The translations under genes and the position numbers were made by a program. A stretch of DNA of 64,000 bases from Azospirillum brasilense (GTDB lineage Bacteria; Pseudomonadota; Alphaproteobacteria; Azospirillales; Azospirillaceae): NCBI RefSeq assembly GCF_007827815.1, contig NZ_VITH01000018.1, positions 1 through 64,000 on the forward strand, written 5' to 3'. Below are positions 53,488 through 63,343 of the stretch, one piece after another. The notes below the pieces were generated by a model that worked only from the letters and a program-made list of their open reading frames with translations, was not told the DNA's origin and did not search any database. Positions within the stretch are counted from its first letter, which is position 1. The number at the start of each line of letters is the position of its first letter.

Positions 53488-54453
53488 ATGGCGTCGGGGG
53501 ATCGGGACGATCAGCGCTTCGTGGAGATCATCGGCGTTCCCATCGAGGCGGGGGCCGGCCATCCCGGCGCCCTGATGGGGCCGGCGGCGCTGCGCACGGC
53601 GGGGCTGGTCCGCGCCCTGCGCGATCTCGGGCACGAGGTCCGCGACCTGGGTGACCTGGCTCCCAATCCCTGGAGCGAGGGCGACGCCGCCACCGCCCGT
53701 CTGGCGGAGATCACCGCCTGGTCGCGGGCGCTGGCCGACCGCTCCTACGCCATGATGCAGGCGGGCGGCGTGCCGGTCTTCCTGGGCGGCGACCACAGCC
53801 TGTCCATGGGCTCGGTCACCGGGGTGGCCCGCCATTGCCGGGAGACGGGTACGCCGCTGTTCGTGCTGTGGCTGGACGCCCACGGTGACTTCAACACCCC
53901 CCACACCTCGCCGTCCGGCAACATGCACGGGATGCCGGTGGCCCTGCTGTGCGGGGAGGACGGTTTCGACGACGTGTTTCCGCCGGAGCAGCGGGCCACC
54001 GTGAACCCGGCCCATGTGCATCTGTTCGGCATCCGCTCCCTCGACCCCGGCGAGCGGCGCCTGCTGCGCGCCCGCGGGGTGGACGTGGTGGACATGCGTC
54101 TGATCGACGAGCATGGGGTCGGCGTCCACATGCGCCGCATCATCGAGCGGGTGCGGCAGGCCGGCGGCCATCTGCACGTCAGCCTGGACGTGGACTTCCT
54201 CGACCCCGCCATCGCGCCGGCGGTGGGGACGGCGGTGCTGGGCGGGGCGACCTACCGCGAGGCGCACCTCATCATGGAGATGCTTCACGACGCCGGCGTC
54301 GTCGGCTCGCTCGACGTGGTGGAGCTGAACCCCTTCCTGGACGAGCGGGGCAAGAGCGCGCTCCTGCTGGTCGATCTGGTCGCGAGCCTGTTCGGGCGCC
54401 GCATCATCGACCCCGCCGTCACCCAGTCGCAGATCGGCGGCCAAGCCGTCTGA
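53488..54453 (+). CDS. rocF: Arginase
   Basis: A 321-residue manganese enzyme converting arginine to ornithine and urea. All family metal-binding segments are present: FLGGDHSLSMGS, LWLDAHGDFNTP and VSLDVDFLDP, plus HGMP and DVVELNP near the end. Upstream GGGAGAGGG is a good ribosome site. The ornithine aminotransferase gene follows by 28 bp, so both form the arginine catabolic operon. Confidence 0.95.
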   Translation: MASGDRDDQRFVEIIGVPIEAGAGHPGALMGPAALRTAGLVRALRDLGHEVRDLGDLAPNPWSEGDAATARLAEITAWSRALADRSYAMMQAGGVPVFLGGDHSLSMGSVTGVARHCRETGTPLFVLWLDAHGDFNTPHTSPSGNMHGMPVALLCGEDGFDDVFPPEQRATVNPAHVHLFGIRSLDPGERRLLRARGVDVVDMRLIDEHGVGVHMRRIIERVRQAGGHLHVSLDVDFLDPAIAPAVGTAVLGGATYREAHLIMEMLHDAGVVGSLDVVELNPFLDERGKSALLLVDLVASLFGRRIIDPAVTQSQIGGQAV

Positions 54454-54481
54454 ACAAGAAACCCAGACCGGAGAGAACGCC

Positions 54482-55699
<1,218 letters not shown>

Positions 55700-55730
55700 A
55701 AGGCCAGGGTCATCGCATTCGCCCCTTTTA

Positions 55731-55849
55731 ACCCTCTCCCCTCCGGGGAGAGGGTGGCCCGGAGGGCCGGTGAGGGGGTTGCGCTTGTGCCGGACGTCCC
55801 GCCAAGCGCAACCCCCTCACCCTAACCCTCTCCCCGGGGGGGAGAGGGG
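55731..55849. repeat. CCCTCTCC palindromic element, copy 4
   Basis: A ~119-bp inverted repeat has CCCTCTCCCC arms, inner GGTGAGGGGGTTGCGCTTG and its inverse CAAGCGCAACCCCCTCACC. It is of the same subtype as copy 3 (22106-22223) and lies just after the ornithine aminotransferase stop, where it can end transcription. Confidence 0.75.
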
Positions 55850-55946
55850 ACTTAATCGCGACAGCCCAGCGCAAAAGGCGCTTGCGGCCCGCCCCGGCCT
55901 TCGCCACGGTGGGGCGGGCTTCTCCTTTATCCGGCAGCGATCCGCC

Positions 55947-57062
55947 ATGCACAGCGCCATCATCGACCTCCCGTCCGCCACCCCCGGCACCCGGCGGACC
56001 CTGACCGTCCAGCGCTTCGGCACGGCGGGCGCTCGGCCCTGCGCCTACATCCAGGCGTCGCTGCACGCCGACGAGATCCCGGCGATGCTGGTGGCCGACA
56101 AGCTGCGCCGCATCCTGACCGCGCTGGAGGCCGAGGGGCGGATCGCCGGCGAGGTCATCCTCGTCCCGGTCGCCAACCCGGTGGGTCTGGGCCAGTCGCT
56201 GATGGACCATCACCTGGGCCGCTTCGACCAGGACGACGGCAAGAACTTCAACCGCGACTACCCCAACCTGACCGAGGCGGTGGCCGAGCGCGTGGCCGAC
56301 CGGCTGACCGACGACGGCGAGGCCAACAAGGCCGCCATCCGCGCCGCCCTGGCCGACGCGCTGGCCGAGCGCACCCCGCGCACCGAGACGGAGCACATGA
56401 AGCACCGTCTTCTGGAACTGGCGCTCCAGGCCGATTGGGTGCTGGACCTGCATTGCGACCTGGAAGCGGTGATGCACCTTTACACCCTGACGCCCTCGGC
56501 GGAGGCCTTCGCCCCGTTGCAGCGGCTTCTGGGCGCGCAGGCGGTCTTCCTGGCCGAGGAATCCGGCGGCGACCCCTTCGACGAGGCGGTCAGCCGCCCC
56601 TGGAACGAGCTTGCCAAGCGCTGGCCCGACCGCCCGATCCCCTTCGGCTGCCATTCCGTGACCGTGGAGCTGCGCGGGCAGGCCGACGTGGAGCACGCCC
56701 AGGGCGAAGCGGACGCCCGGGCCATCGCTGGCTTCCTCACCCACGTCGGCGTCCTGTCCGGCGAGCCGCCGGCCCTGCCGGAGCCGCTGTGCGCCCCGAC
56801 CCTGCTGGAATCTTCCGAGCCGCTGACCGCGCCGGTGGGCGGCGTGGTGGTTTTCCATCACAAGGCGGGCGACCGCGTCGAGGCCGGCGCCGTGGTCGCC
56901 GACATCCTCGACCCGCTGACCGGCGAGGTGACCCCAGTGCGCAGCGAGTCGGCGGGCGTGCTCTACGCCCACAGCGCGACCCGCTTCACCCTGGCGGGCA
57001 AGCGGATCGCCAAGGTGGCGGGGACGACGCTGCGGCGGACGGGGCCGTTGCTGAGCGCGTAA
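55947..57062 (+). CDS. Succinylglutamate desuccinylase/aspartoacylase-like deacylase
   Basis: A 371-residue zinc carboxypeptidase-fold protein. Metal motif SLHADEIPAML (His and Glu) near 36-46, KNFNRDYPN near 98, and the third zinc ligand in LDLHCD near 168. The C-terminal ~90 residues look like a lipoyl/biotinyl-type beta module (PVGGVVVFHHKAGDRVEAGAVVADILDP). The family removes acyl groups from N-acyl amino acids. Its place after arginase and ornithine aminotransferase suggests acyl-amino-acid use. It is separated from them by a repeat, so it is not certainly in that operon. Confidence 0.82.
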   Translation: MHSAIIDLPSATPGTRRTLTVQRFGTAGARPCAYIQASLHADEIPAMLVADKLRRILTALEAEGRIAGEVILVPVANPVGLGQSLMDHHLGRFDQDDGKNFNRDYPNLTEAVAERVADRLTDDGEANKAAIRAALADALAERTPRTETEHMKHRLLELALQADWVLDLHCDLEAVMHLYTLTPSAEAFAPLQRLLGAQAVFLAEESGGDPFDEAVSRPWNELAKRWPDRPIPFGCHSVTVELRGQADVEHAQGEADARAIAGFLTHVGVLSGEPPALPEPLCAPTLLESSEPLTAPVGGVVVFHHKAGDRVEAGAVVADILDPLTGEVTPVRSESAGVLYAHSATRFTLAGKRIAKVAGTTLRRTGPLLSA

Positions 57063-57215
57063 TCCAGTTGCACGATGATGCCCTCATCGTTGTTCAGCCG
57101 CGACATTCGGCCGATCAAAGCGCTGGCGCTGATTGAGGGGGCCACGTCGGCAGAGCCATGCGGCGCTGCCGGCAAGAGGTGGCAATCCTGGCCATGCTCG
57201 CTCTCTCGATCCGTC
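57063..57215. other. Short intergenic gap without supported gene
   Basis: The gap between the convergent deacylase gene and the unknown gene at 57216-57974 holds no complete reading frame with family resemblance and no clear hairpin terminator. A possible remnant of a mobile gene cannot be ruled out. Confidence 0.4.
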
Positions 57216-57974
57216 TCACGACGCTGATTCGGATTTGATTTTATCAAGGATCTTTTCGTTTTCCTTCGCGTGATTGTTCACGTCCGCTTCGGCCAACATC
57301 TTGATGGCGGATTCGAATTTTTCCGATTTGAAGCCAAGTTCGTTCAAGCGCTGTCCGGCTTGGCGCTCTTCGTCACTCTGCACGTAGCGTTCATCGCCAG
57401 CGCTCATAAAATACGGCGTGCTGACATTTCCAAAGGATCTTTTGGCGGCTTCGAATTCCGCGGACCCCTCGACATTCTTGCCGAAGATCTCGCTTTGCAT
57501 TTGCTGCATCGCGGCGATTTCCTGAGCGCCGGTCATGCCGCTGCTTTTGATCGCGCTGCGCCGCGCGGCGGTCTGACTCATCTGTTCTGCCGAAATGTCG
57601 AGTGGGCCGGGCGTCCCGGATGCACGGCCCGAAAGGGACTCAACGGCATCGGATGCCTTGCCCCAGAATGTGTTGGCGCGTTGCTGCTTCAAATGACTGG
57701 ACAGAGCAAGTCCCAGATCCCGCGCGCTCATCGCTCCGGAGGAAACCAAGTTTCCGAGTTTGCTGCGATCCTCGGTTGAAAGCTGTGAGAAGACCTTAAG
57801 GGAGTCTCCCTTCAATTCCGAGGCGAGAGGGCTGAGGACAACCGAGTCCTGTTGAGAGCCGGCGCGGCTGGAGGCCTGAGCGCCGTCGCTTTTCGTCGAT
57901 GCAGCGCCGGGCGGGGGCGTGGCCGGGATTGTCTTTGCTGCGCTGGCGGCTCCCGATAAATCGGAGACAATCAT
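57216..57974 (-). CDS. Hypothetical protein in AT-richer patch
   Basis: A 252-residue protein not recognised. It has a Ser/Ala/Pro-rich disordered N-terminus (about 1-45), a region DSVVLSPLASELKGDSLKVFSQLSTEDRSKLGNLVSSG, and a charged helical C-terminus (ERYVQSDEERQAGQRLNELGFKSEKFESAIKMLAEA). No signal peptide or membrane helix is seen. The start at 57974 has AGGAG six bases upstream. Codon choice is less GC-biased than in flanking genes, a possible sign of transfer. It could be a secreted substrate with an unstructured head, but nothing proves that. Confidence 0.6.
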   Translation of the reverse strand: MIVSDLSGAASAAKTIPATPPPGAASTKSDGAQASSRAGSQQDSVVLSPLASELKGDSLKVFSQLSTEDRSKLGNLVSSGAMSARDLGLALSSHLKQQRANTFWGKASDAVESLSGRASGTPGPLDISAEQMSQTAARRSAIKSSGMTGAQEIAAMQQMQSEIFGKNVEGSAEFEAAKRSFGNVSTPYFMSAGDERYVQSDEERQAGQRLNELGFKSEKFESAIKMLAEADVNNHAKENEKILDKIKSESAS

Positions 57975-58004
57975 ATCGATCTCCTTCGTCTGCGAAATTG
58001 CCAA

Positions 58005-58250
58005 ATGGCGTTTCGGGGGGCGTCTCTTCGATATCTAAGTATTAGATTTCGAATGATCGCGTCGTCTGCCTTGTATGTTCTCATTGCGCTGTTAATAAAA
58101 ACTTAAAATGGTCGAATACTGTAGTATTCTCATGATTTGAATTCTAAGCAATGCAAACGTATTAATAAAAATATGTTGCCGATTTATAATTTTTGTGGGA
58201 TAGGTGCGTCGCTGTATTATTCGTCTATAACTATGATGATGGGGGTTGTT
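58005..58250. other. AT-rich promoter region of the RTX gene
   Basis: The most AT-rich stretch in the window holds runs such as TTAATAAAAACTTAAAAT and TATTAATAAAAATATG. It probably contains promoters for both the divergent unknown gene and the RTX gene. Confidence 0.5.
58114..58129. promoter_or_regulatory. Inverted repeat GAATACT-GT-AGTATTC
   Basis: A perfect 7-bp dyad with a two-base centre lies ~120 bases before the RTX start, within the AT-rich promoter region. It is a possible regulator site. Confidence 0.35.
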
Positions 58251-58889
58251 ATGGGTGTTTATGTTCTTCCGTCTACGCAGTACAACTGGAGCGCAACCAA
58301 CGTCAGTGAGTCGTGGTCTGTGTACGGAAATAACCTTGATAACTATATTATTGGCGGTAATCTTGGTGATTACATTGACGGTGGTGCCGGGAATGACAAG
58401 ATAGACGGTAATCCCGGTAATGATACGCTCAATGGTGGCACCGGCAACGATACACTGCTTGGCTGGACCGGCGATGACAATCTCATCGGGGGCAGTGGCG
58501 AGGATTGGCTTGAAGGGGAGGCCGGCAACGACACGCTCAACGGTGGCGCCTCGGGATTTCGTGATGTTCTCCTCGGTGGCGATGGAAATGATACATACAT
58601 TCACTATTACAACGATACCGGCCTCTCTTGGATCGCTGACAGCAGTGGGTCAAGTGACAAGATCGTAATCAACGATGTTTCATCCATCTACGATCTCCGT
58701 TTCGCTCTGGATTCGAGCAATGCCAACAACTTGGTTATATACACCGATGCGGACGCGGTTAACGGTATCGGCGATGGCGTGGTGATTCAGGATTACTTTA
58801 GCGGCGGCGGGCATGGCGCCGGAGAGGTCGAGTATATTCAGGTGGGCAGCTACACCACTTCCCTCTGGGGCTTCCTCGGTCTGCCGTAA
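58251..58889 (+). CDS. Small RTX-type calcium-binding protein
   Basis: A 212-residue protein with glycine- and Asp-rich nonapeptide repeats (GGxGxDxLxGG pattern) at about residues 35-115: for example GGAGNDKIDGNPGNDTLNGG, GGTGNDTLLGWTGDDNLIGG and GGDGNDTYIH. The repeats should bind calcium in a parallel beta-roll. The C-terminal 90 residues end SLWGFLGLP, a plausible type I secretion tail. No N-terminal signal peptide and no transporter are in view. The start at 58251 has GGGGG at ribosome distance. Composition is AT-richer than in neighbours, so it may be acquired. Confidence 0.82.
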   Translation: MGVYVLPSTQYNWSATNVSESWSVYGNNLDNYIIGGNLGDYIDGGAGNDKIDGNPGNDTLNGGTGNDTLLGWTGDDNLIGGSGEDWLEGEAGNDTLNGGASGFRDVLLGGDGNDTYIHYYNDTGLSWIADSSGSSDKIVINDVSSIYDLRFALDSSNANNLVIYTDADAVNGIGDGVVIQDYFSGGGHGAGEVEYIQVGSYTTSLWGFLGLP

Positions 58890-58973
58890 GCTTGGTATGC
58901 ATTTGCGGTCGAAGAAGCTGGCGAAGGGAATCCTCGCCAGCTTCTTTGAATTGATCCGAACGCCCGAACGTGT

Positions 58974-59003
58974 TTGACAAGCATACCAACCGTTCGGTAT
59001 GTT
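58974..59003 (+). promoter_or_regulatory. TetR gene promoter with overlapping operator
   Basis: TTGACA (58974-58979) and TATGTT (about 58998-59003) are spaced 18 bp apart. Between and over them lies the 20-bp dyad CATACCAACCGTTCGGTATG (58982-59001), a typical TetR-family operator. Transcription from this promoter would begin close to the ATG at 59011, giving a leaderless message. Confidence 0.65.
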
Positions 59004-59010
59004 TCAGCCT

Positions 59011-59661
59011 ATGCCGAGACCTGCCAAACATCACCCCGAACGCGGCGATGCCCGCACCCGGCTCCTCAATGCAGCGCGGGACGTCGTCCGGGCCAAGGGC
59101 TTCGCGGCGACCTCCGTCGATGATCTCTGCAAGGCGGCGGGGGTCACCAAGGGCGCGTTCTTCCATCATTTCGAGACCAAGGAAGCGCTCGGCGTCGCCG
59201 CCGCCGCCTATTGGGCGGAAACCACCTCGGCCTTCTTCGCGAACGCGCCGTACCACCGGCTCGACGATCCGCTCGACCGCCTGTTCGGCTATGTCGAATT
59301 CCGCAAGGCGATCATCGACGGCGATCCCGCCGAGTTCACCTGCCTCGTCGGGACCATGACTCAGGAGGTCTACGGGTCGCACCCGGCGATCCGCGACGCC
59401 TGCGCCGCCAGCATCTTCGGCCACGCGGCGACGCTCGAACCGGACATCGCGGCGGCCATGGCGGCGCGCGGCATCGAGGCCGACTGGACCCCGGCGAGCC
59501 TCGCGCGGCACACCCAGGCCGTGCTCCAGGGCGCCTTCATCCTCGCCAAGGCGACGGGCGGGCGCGAGGACGCGCTGGACAGCGTCGATCACCTGAAACG
59601 CTACCTCACGCTGCTCTTTTCACAGCCCCGCTCGAAAGGGAATCCCCATGACGGAAGGTGA
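59011..59661 (+). CDS. TetR/AcrR family transcriptional regulator
   Basis: A 216-residue regulator. The N-terminal helix-turn-helix region has LLNAARDVVRAKGFAATSVDDLCKAAGVTKGAFFHHFETKEAL; the C-terminal ligand domain is all-helical. The start at 59011 is preferred because 58999 lies inside the operator. No ribosome site is visible, in line with a leaderless message. It probably represses itself and the three downstream genes (14-base overlap with the next). Confidence 0.9.
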   Translation: MPRPAKHHPERGDARTRLLNAARDVVRAKGFAATSVDDLCKAAGVTKGAFFHHFETKEALGVAAAAYWAETTSAFFANAPYHRLDDPLDRLFGYVEFRKAIIDGDPAEFTCLVGTMTQEVYGSHPAIRDACAASIFGHAATLEPDIAAAMAARGIEADWTPASLARHTQAVLQGAFILAKATGGREDALDSVDHLKRYLTLLFSQPRSKGNPHDGR

Positions 59662-60112
59662 GCGCGACCTCGTTCTGACCCGCAGCCTCGACGCGCCGCG
59701 CGGCGCGCTGTGGCGCTGCTGGACCGAACCCGAGTTGCTGAAACAGTGGTTCTGCCCCAAGCCCTGGTTCGTGTCCGAGGCGCGGATGGACCTGCGGCCG
59801 GGCGGCGAGTTCTTCACGCTGATGAACGGTCCGAACGGCGAATCCTTCGGCGAGCCCGGCGTCTTCCTCGACGTGGAGGAGGGGCGGCGTCTGGTCTTCA
59901 CCGACGCCTTCCGCCCCGGCTGGCGGCCGTCGGGCCGGGCCTTCATGACCGCCGACGTGCGCTTCGAGGACGCGGGCGACGGCCGGACCCTCTACACCGC
60001 GCGCGCCATGCACTGGAGCGCCGAGGCGCGCGACGAGCACGAGAAGATGGGGTTCCACGAAGGCTGGGGCAAAGCGACCGACCAGCTCGAAGCCCTCGCC
60101 AAGACGCTCTGA
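59648..60112 (+). CDS. SRPBCC/AHSA1-type protein
   Basis: A 154-residue START-like protein with VLTRSLDAPRGALWRCWTEPELLKQWFCPKPW and TLYTARAMHWSAEARDEHEKMGFHEGWGKATDQLEAL, the AHSA1 (activator of Hsp90 ATPase homologue 1-like) signature. It overlaps the TetR gene end. It probably binds a small hydrophobic ligand; the function is unknown. Confidence 0.88.
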   Translation: MTEGERDLVLTRSLDAPRGALWRCWTEPELLKQWFCPKPWFVSEARMDLRPGGEFFTLMNGPNGESFGEPGVFLDVEEGRRLVFTDAFRPGWRPSGRAFMTADVRFEDAGDGRTLYTARAMHWSAEARDEHEKMGFHEGWGKATDQLEALAKTL

Positions 60113-60146
60113 CCCCAGAACAATCCGACCGGGAGGAAACGACACC

Positions 60147-60581
60147 ATGGAACCGACGATCTACCTGTTCTTCAACGGGACCTGCCTGGAAGCGATGACC
60201 CATTACGCCGAGACCCTCGGTGGCGAGGTCGTCTATGTGTTCCGCAACGGCGACGCCCCGGATGCGGACAGCCGGATGACCGGGGGCGATGACCTCGTGA
60301 TGAACATGATGGTGAAGCTGGGGGCGACCACGGTGATGGCATCCGACTCGCCGGACAGCATGTACAGCAAGCCGCAGGGATTCCGGGTGCAGATCGCCCC
60401 GCCGTCGCTCGCCGAATTCGACCGTATCTTCGAGGTGCTGGCGAAGGACGCCCGCGCCGTGGAGATGCCGCCGGGCGAGACCTTCTGGGCCGAGCGCTTC
60501 GCCATGTTTACCGACCGCTTCGGCACGCCCTGGATGTTGAACCACACCGGCGCGAAGTGCCCGGACGCGGCGGCGTCCTGA
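60147..60581 (+). CDS. VOC family protein (PhnB/glyoxalase-like)
   Basis: A 144-residue VOC-superfamily protein: YLFFNGTCLEAMTHYAETLGGEVVYVFRNGD, MASDSPDSMYSKPQGFRVQI and FWAERFAMFTDRFGTPWMLNH, as in PhnB-like proteins. GGGAGGAAACGAC precedes the start. It lies 34 bp after the SRPBCC gene in the TetR operon. Confidence 0.9.
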   Translation: MEPTIYLFFNGTCLEAMTHYAETLGGEVVYVFRNGDAPDADSRMTGGDDLVMNMMVKLGATTVMASDSPDSMYSKPQGFRVQIAPPSLAEFDRIFEVLAKDARAVEMPPGETFWAERFAMFTDRFGTPWMLNHTGAKCPDAAAS

Positions 60582-60623
60582 CGGACGGGGCCGAAGCTTC
60601 AAACAAACAATGGGAGGAAGGAC

Positions 60624-60989
60624 ATGGCGTACATCGACGGGTTCGTCATCGCGGTTCCGACGGCCAACAAGCAGGCCTTCATCGACCACGCCAACAAGAT
60701 CGACGTTCTGTTCAAGGAGCTTGGCGCGACGCGCGTCATCGAATGCTGGGGCGACGACGTGCCCAACGGCAAGCTCACCGACTTCCGCCGGGCGGTGCAG
60801 GCGACGGAGGACGAGACGGTCGCCTTCTCCTGGATCGAATGGCCGGACAAGGCGACGCGGGACGCCGGGATGGGGCGGATCGAGGAGCTGATGAAGACCG
60901 ATGAGCGGTTCAGCCCGGAGAAAAACCCGATGCCCTTCGACGGCAAGCGGATGATCTTCGGCGGCTTCACGCCGGTCGTCGAGGTGTGA
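60624..60989 (+). CDS. DUF1428 family protein
   Basis: A 121-residue protein with the DUF1428 pattern YIDGFVIAVPTANKQAFIDHA, VAFSWIEWPDKATRDAGM and MPFDGKRMIFGGF. GGGAGGAAGG precedes the start. It is the last gene of the TetR-linked unit. This ferredoxin-like (dimeric alpha-beta barrel) family has no proven function. Confidence 0.9.
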   Translation: MAYIDGFVIAVPTANKQAFIDHANKIDVLFKELGATRVIECWGDDVPNGKLTDFRRAVQATEDETVAFSWIEWPDKATRDAGMGRIEELMKTDERFSPEKNPMPFDGKRMIFGGFTPVVEV

Positions 60990-60998
60990 GCGGGCGCG

Positions 60999-61883
60999 TC
61001 AGGAGCCGGTGAGCGCGCCGACCCCGCTGTTTGAAACCCCGAGGTCCGCGGCGGCGCCGCGCATCACCGCCACCGCGTCCCGGTTTCTCATGCGCCGGTA
61101 GCCCGCCTCAGCCAGCGCCGCCCGCCGCGCATCGTCGGCGACCAGCGCGCAGGCGGCCTCGACCAGCCCGTCGTAGGGGGCGAAGGCCATGGCGTCCAGC
61201 AGGTCGGGGTCGATTTCGGTGTTGGGGTGGCGCTCGGCCAGCACCGCCTTGCGGTTCGACAGCAGGTGCGAGACGCGGACGATCTCGAAAATGCCCGCCT
61301 CGTGGTAATGCAGGTTCAGCACCAGCTTGGCGTCGGCGACGAAGCGGTCGCGCAGCGCCCCGTAATAATGCTGGAGGCTGACCACGGTCAGCCCGCACTC
61401 GCCCAGCGCGTCGAGGACGGCGCGGCGCCGCGGGTTCACGGCGCCGTAGAACAGCACGTCGATGCCGGGGGATGGGCTGTTGGGGATGCGGGTCATCTCG
61501 TCCACATGCCCGATGGGAACGAGGCGCGCCCGGATGCCCTGGCCGGCCAGATCGGCGATGTTGCGCGGGCTGTAGTCCCACACCCGGCAGCGGCGCAACA
61601 GGTCCAGATAATGGGCGTTGCGCGGGTGGAGCGTGGCGATCTGCTCCAGATTGTAGAGGATGGTGCCGCTGGGCAGGCGGTCGCCTTCCTCCGGCGTCAG
61701 GTCATGCCCGCCCAGCACGATGGCGCGGCGCCGGCGGCCGACGCGGTTCCACACGATCTGCGCGTCGATGCCCAGGCGGCGCAGCGCGAAACGCAGGGTT
61801 TCCGCGACCTCCGAAAAGACGCTGGCCCCAGCGTCGCCCAGCCCGTTCTTCTTGATGATGACGATGTCGATCCCGTCGGCCAT
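60999..61883 (-). CDS. Glycosyltransferase-like protein, unassigned
   Basis: A 294-residue protein with a GT-B-like layout: NLEQIATLHPRNAHYLDLLRRC, VPIGHVDEMTRI, IDVLFYGAVNPRRRAVLDAL near 140, and NLHYHEAGIFEIVRVSHLLSNRKAVLAER near 195, as in CgeB/GT4-like proteins. No named family is certain. It is convergent with the TetR-linked operon (10-bp gap) and lies alone upstream of the terminator of gabT. Confidence 0.65.
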   Translation of the reverse strand: MADGIDIVIIKKNGLGDAGASVFSEVAETLRFALRRLGIDAQIVWNRVGRRRRAIVLGGHDLTPEEGDRLPSGTILYNLEQIATLHPRNAHYLDLLRRCRVWDYSPRNIADLAGQGIRARLVPIGHVDEMTRIPNSPSPGIDVLFYGAVNPRRRAVLDALGECGLTVVSLQHYYGALRDRFVADAKLVLNLHYHEAGIFEIVRVSHLLSNRKAVLAERHPNTEIDPDLLDAMAFAPYDGLVEAACALVADDARRAALAEAGYRRMRNRDAVAVMRGAAADLGVSNSGVGALTGS

Positions 61884-61940
61884 GCGATCGCCCCTCCGCC
61901 CCGCGCGCCCATCCTAAAGCGCGGGCGGGCGGGCGCACAA

Positions 61941-61973
61941 AAAGAAACCCTCCTTCCCTTGCGGGAAGGAGGG
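61941..61973 (-). terminator. Intrinsic terminator of the gab operon
   Basis: A CCCTCCTTCCC/GGGAAGGAGGG stem with a four-base loop is followed by TTTCTTTTT on the minus strand, about 55 bases past the gabT stop. Confidence 0.92.
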
Positions 61974-62028
61974 CGTGCAGTCAGGGGACTTCACTGATAA
62001 ATCGGGACTGACGGATCAGGCCCCAGCC

Positions 62029-63315
62029 TTACGCAGAGACCAGCTCCTCCAGGGAGCGCTCGATGATGTCCAGGCCCTCGTCCACCAGCGCGTCCGACGC
62101 GGTCAGCGGAACCAGGATGCGGATCACGTTGCCGTAGGTGCCGCAGGACAGCAGGACGAGGCCCTTCTCCGCCGCCTTGGCGACCAGCGCCTTGGTCAGC
62201 TCCGGCGCCGGCTCCTTGGTGCCGCGGTCCTTCACCAGCTCCATGGCGATCATGCCGCCCAGGTTGCGCACGTCGCCGATCACCGACAGCGTGTTGCGCT
62301 GGGCCATGGTGCGGAAGCGGCCGGCGATGCGCTCGCCCAGGTCGTTGGAGCGCTGGATCAGCTTCTCCTCCTCGATGACGTCCAGCACGGCCAGAGCCGC
62401 GGTGGTCGCCAGCGGGCTGCCGGCGTAGGTGCCGCCGATGCCGCCGGGGATCGGGGCGTCCATGATCTCCGCCTTGCCGGTGACCGCCGACAGCGGGAAA
62501 CCGCCGGCCAGGCTCTTCGCCATGGTCATCAGGTCGGGCTCGACGCCGGAATGCTCGATGGCGAACATCTTGCCGGTGCGGGCGAAGCCGGTCTGGATCT
62601 CGTCGATGATCAGCAGGATGCCGTTGTCGTCGCAAATCTTGCGCAGTGCCTGCAGGAACTCCGGCGGGGCGATGTTGAAGCCGCCCTCACCCTGCACCGG
62701 CTCCACGATGATCGCGGCGACGCGGGTGGCGTCGACGTCCGACTTGAAGAGCTGCTCCAGCGCCTTCAGGCTGTCCTGGACGCTGACCCCGCGGTAGGCG
62801 TTGGGGAAGGGTGCGTGGTAGACCTCGGCCGGGAAGGGGCCGAAGCCGACCTTGTAGGGCACGACCTTGCCGGTCAGCGCCATCGCCAGCAGCGTGCGGC
62901 CGTGGAAGGCGCCGCTGAAGGCGATCACACCCGGACGGCCCGTGTGGGCGCGGGCGATCTTCACGGCGTTCTCGACGGCTTCGGCACCGGTGGTGAAGAA
63001 GGCGGTCTTCTTCGGCGTGGCGCCCGGAACCAGCGCGTTCAGCCGCTCTGCCAGGGTCACGAAGGACTCGTAGGGCGTGACCATCGCGCAGGTGTGGGTG
63101 AAGCGGTCGAGCTGGGCCTTCACCGCCTCGATGATCTTCGGATGGCGGTGGCCGGTGTTCAGCACCGCGATGCCGCCCGCGAAGTCGATGAAGCGGTTGC
63201 CCTCGACGTCCCACAGCTCGGCGTTCTCGGCGCGGTCGACATAGACCGGCATGGCGTTGGCGAGGCCGCGCGGAACGGCGGCGTTGCGACGATCCTGGAA
63301 GGACTGGTTGCTCAT
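62029..63315 (-). CDS. gabT: 4-aminobutyrate aminotransferase
   Basis: A 428-residue PLP-dependent class III aminotransferase: TTGAEAVENAVKIARA near 105, IIDEIQTGFARTGKMFA near 237 and the PLP-lysine region MTMAKSLAGGFPLSAVTG near 265. It converts GABA to succinate semialdehyde. The start at 63315 (MSNQSFQDRR) is the typical GabT N-terminus. It follows gabD by 28 bp in the same operon. Confidence 0.94.
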   Translation of the reverse strand: MSNQSFQDRRNAAVPRGLANAMPVYVDRAENAELWDVEGNRFIDFAGGIAVLNTGHRHPKIIEAVKAQLDRFTHTCAMVTPYESFVTLAERLNALVPGATPKKTAFFTTGAEAVENAVKIARAHTGRPGVIAFSGAFHGRTLLAMALTGKVVPYKVGFGPFPAEVYHAPFPNAYRGVSVQDSLKALEQLFKSDVDATRVAAIIVEPVQGEGGFNIAPPEFLQALRKICDDNGILLIIDEIQTGFARTGKMFAIEHSGVEPDLMTMAKSLAGGFPLSAVTGKAEIMDAPIPGGIGGTYAGSPLATTAALAVLDVIEEEKLIQRSNDLGERIAGRFRTMAQRNTLSVIGDVRNLGGMIAMELVKDRGTKEPAPELTKALVAKAAEKGLVLLSCGTYGNVIRILVPLTASDALVDEGLDIIERSLEELVSA

Positions 63316-63343
63316 CTCAAACCCCCGATTGGAAAGGATGGCG

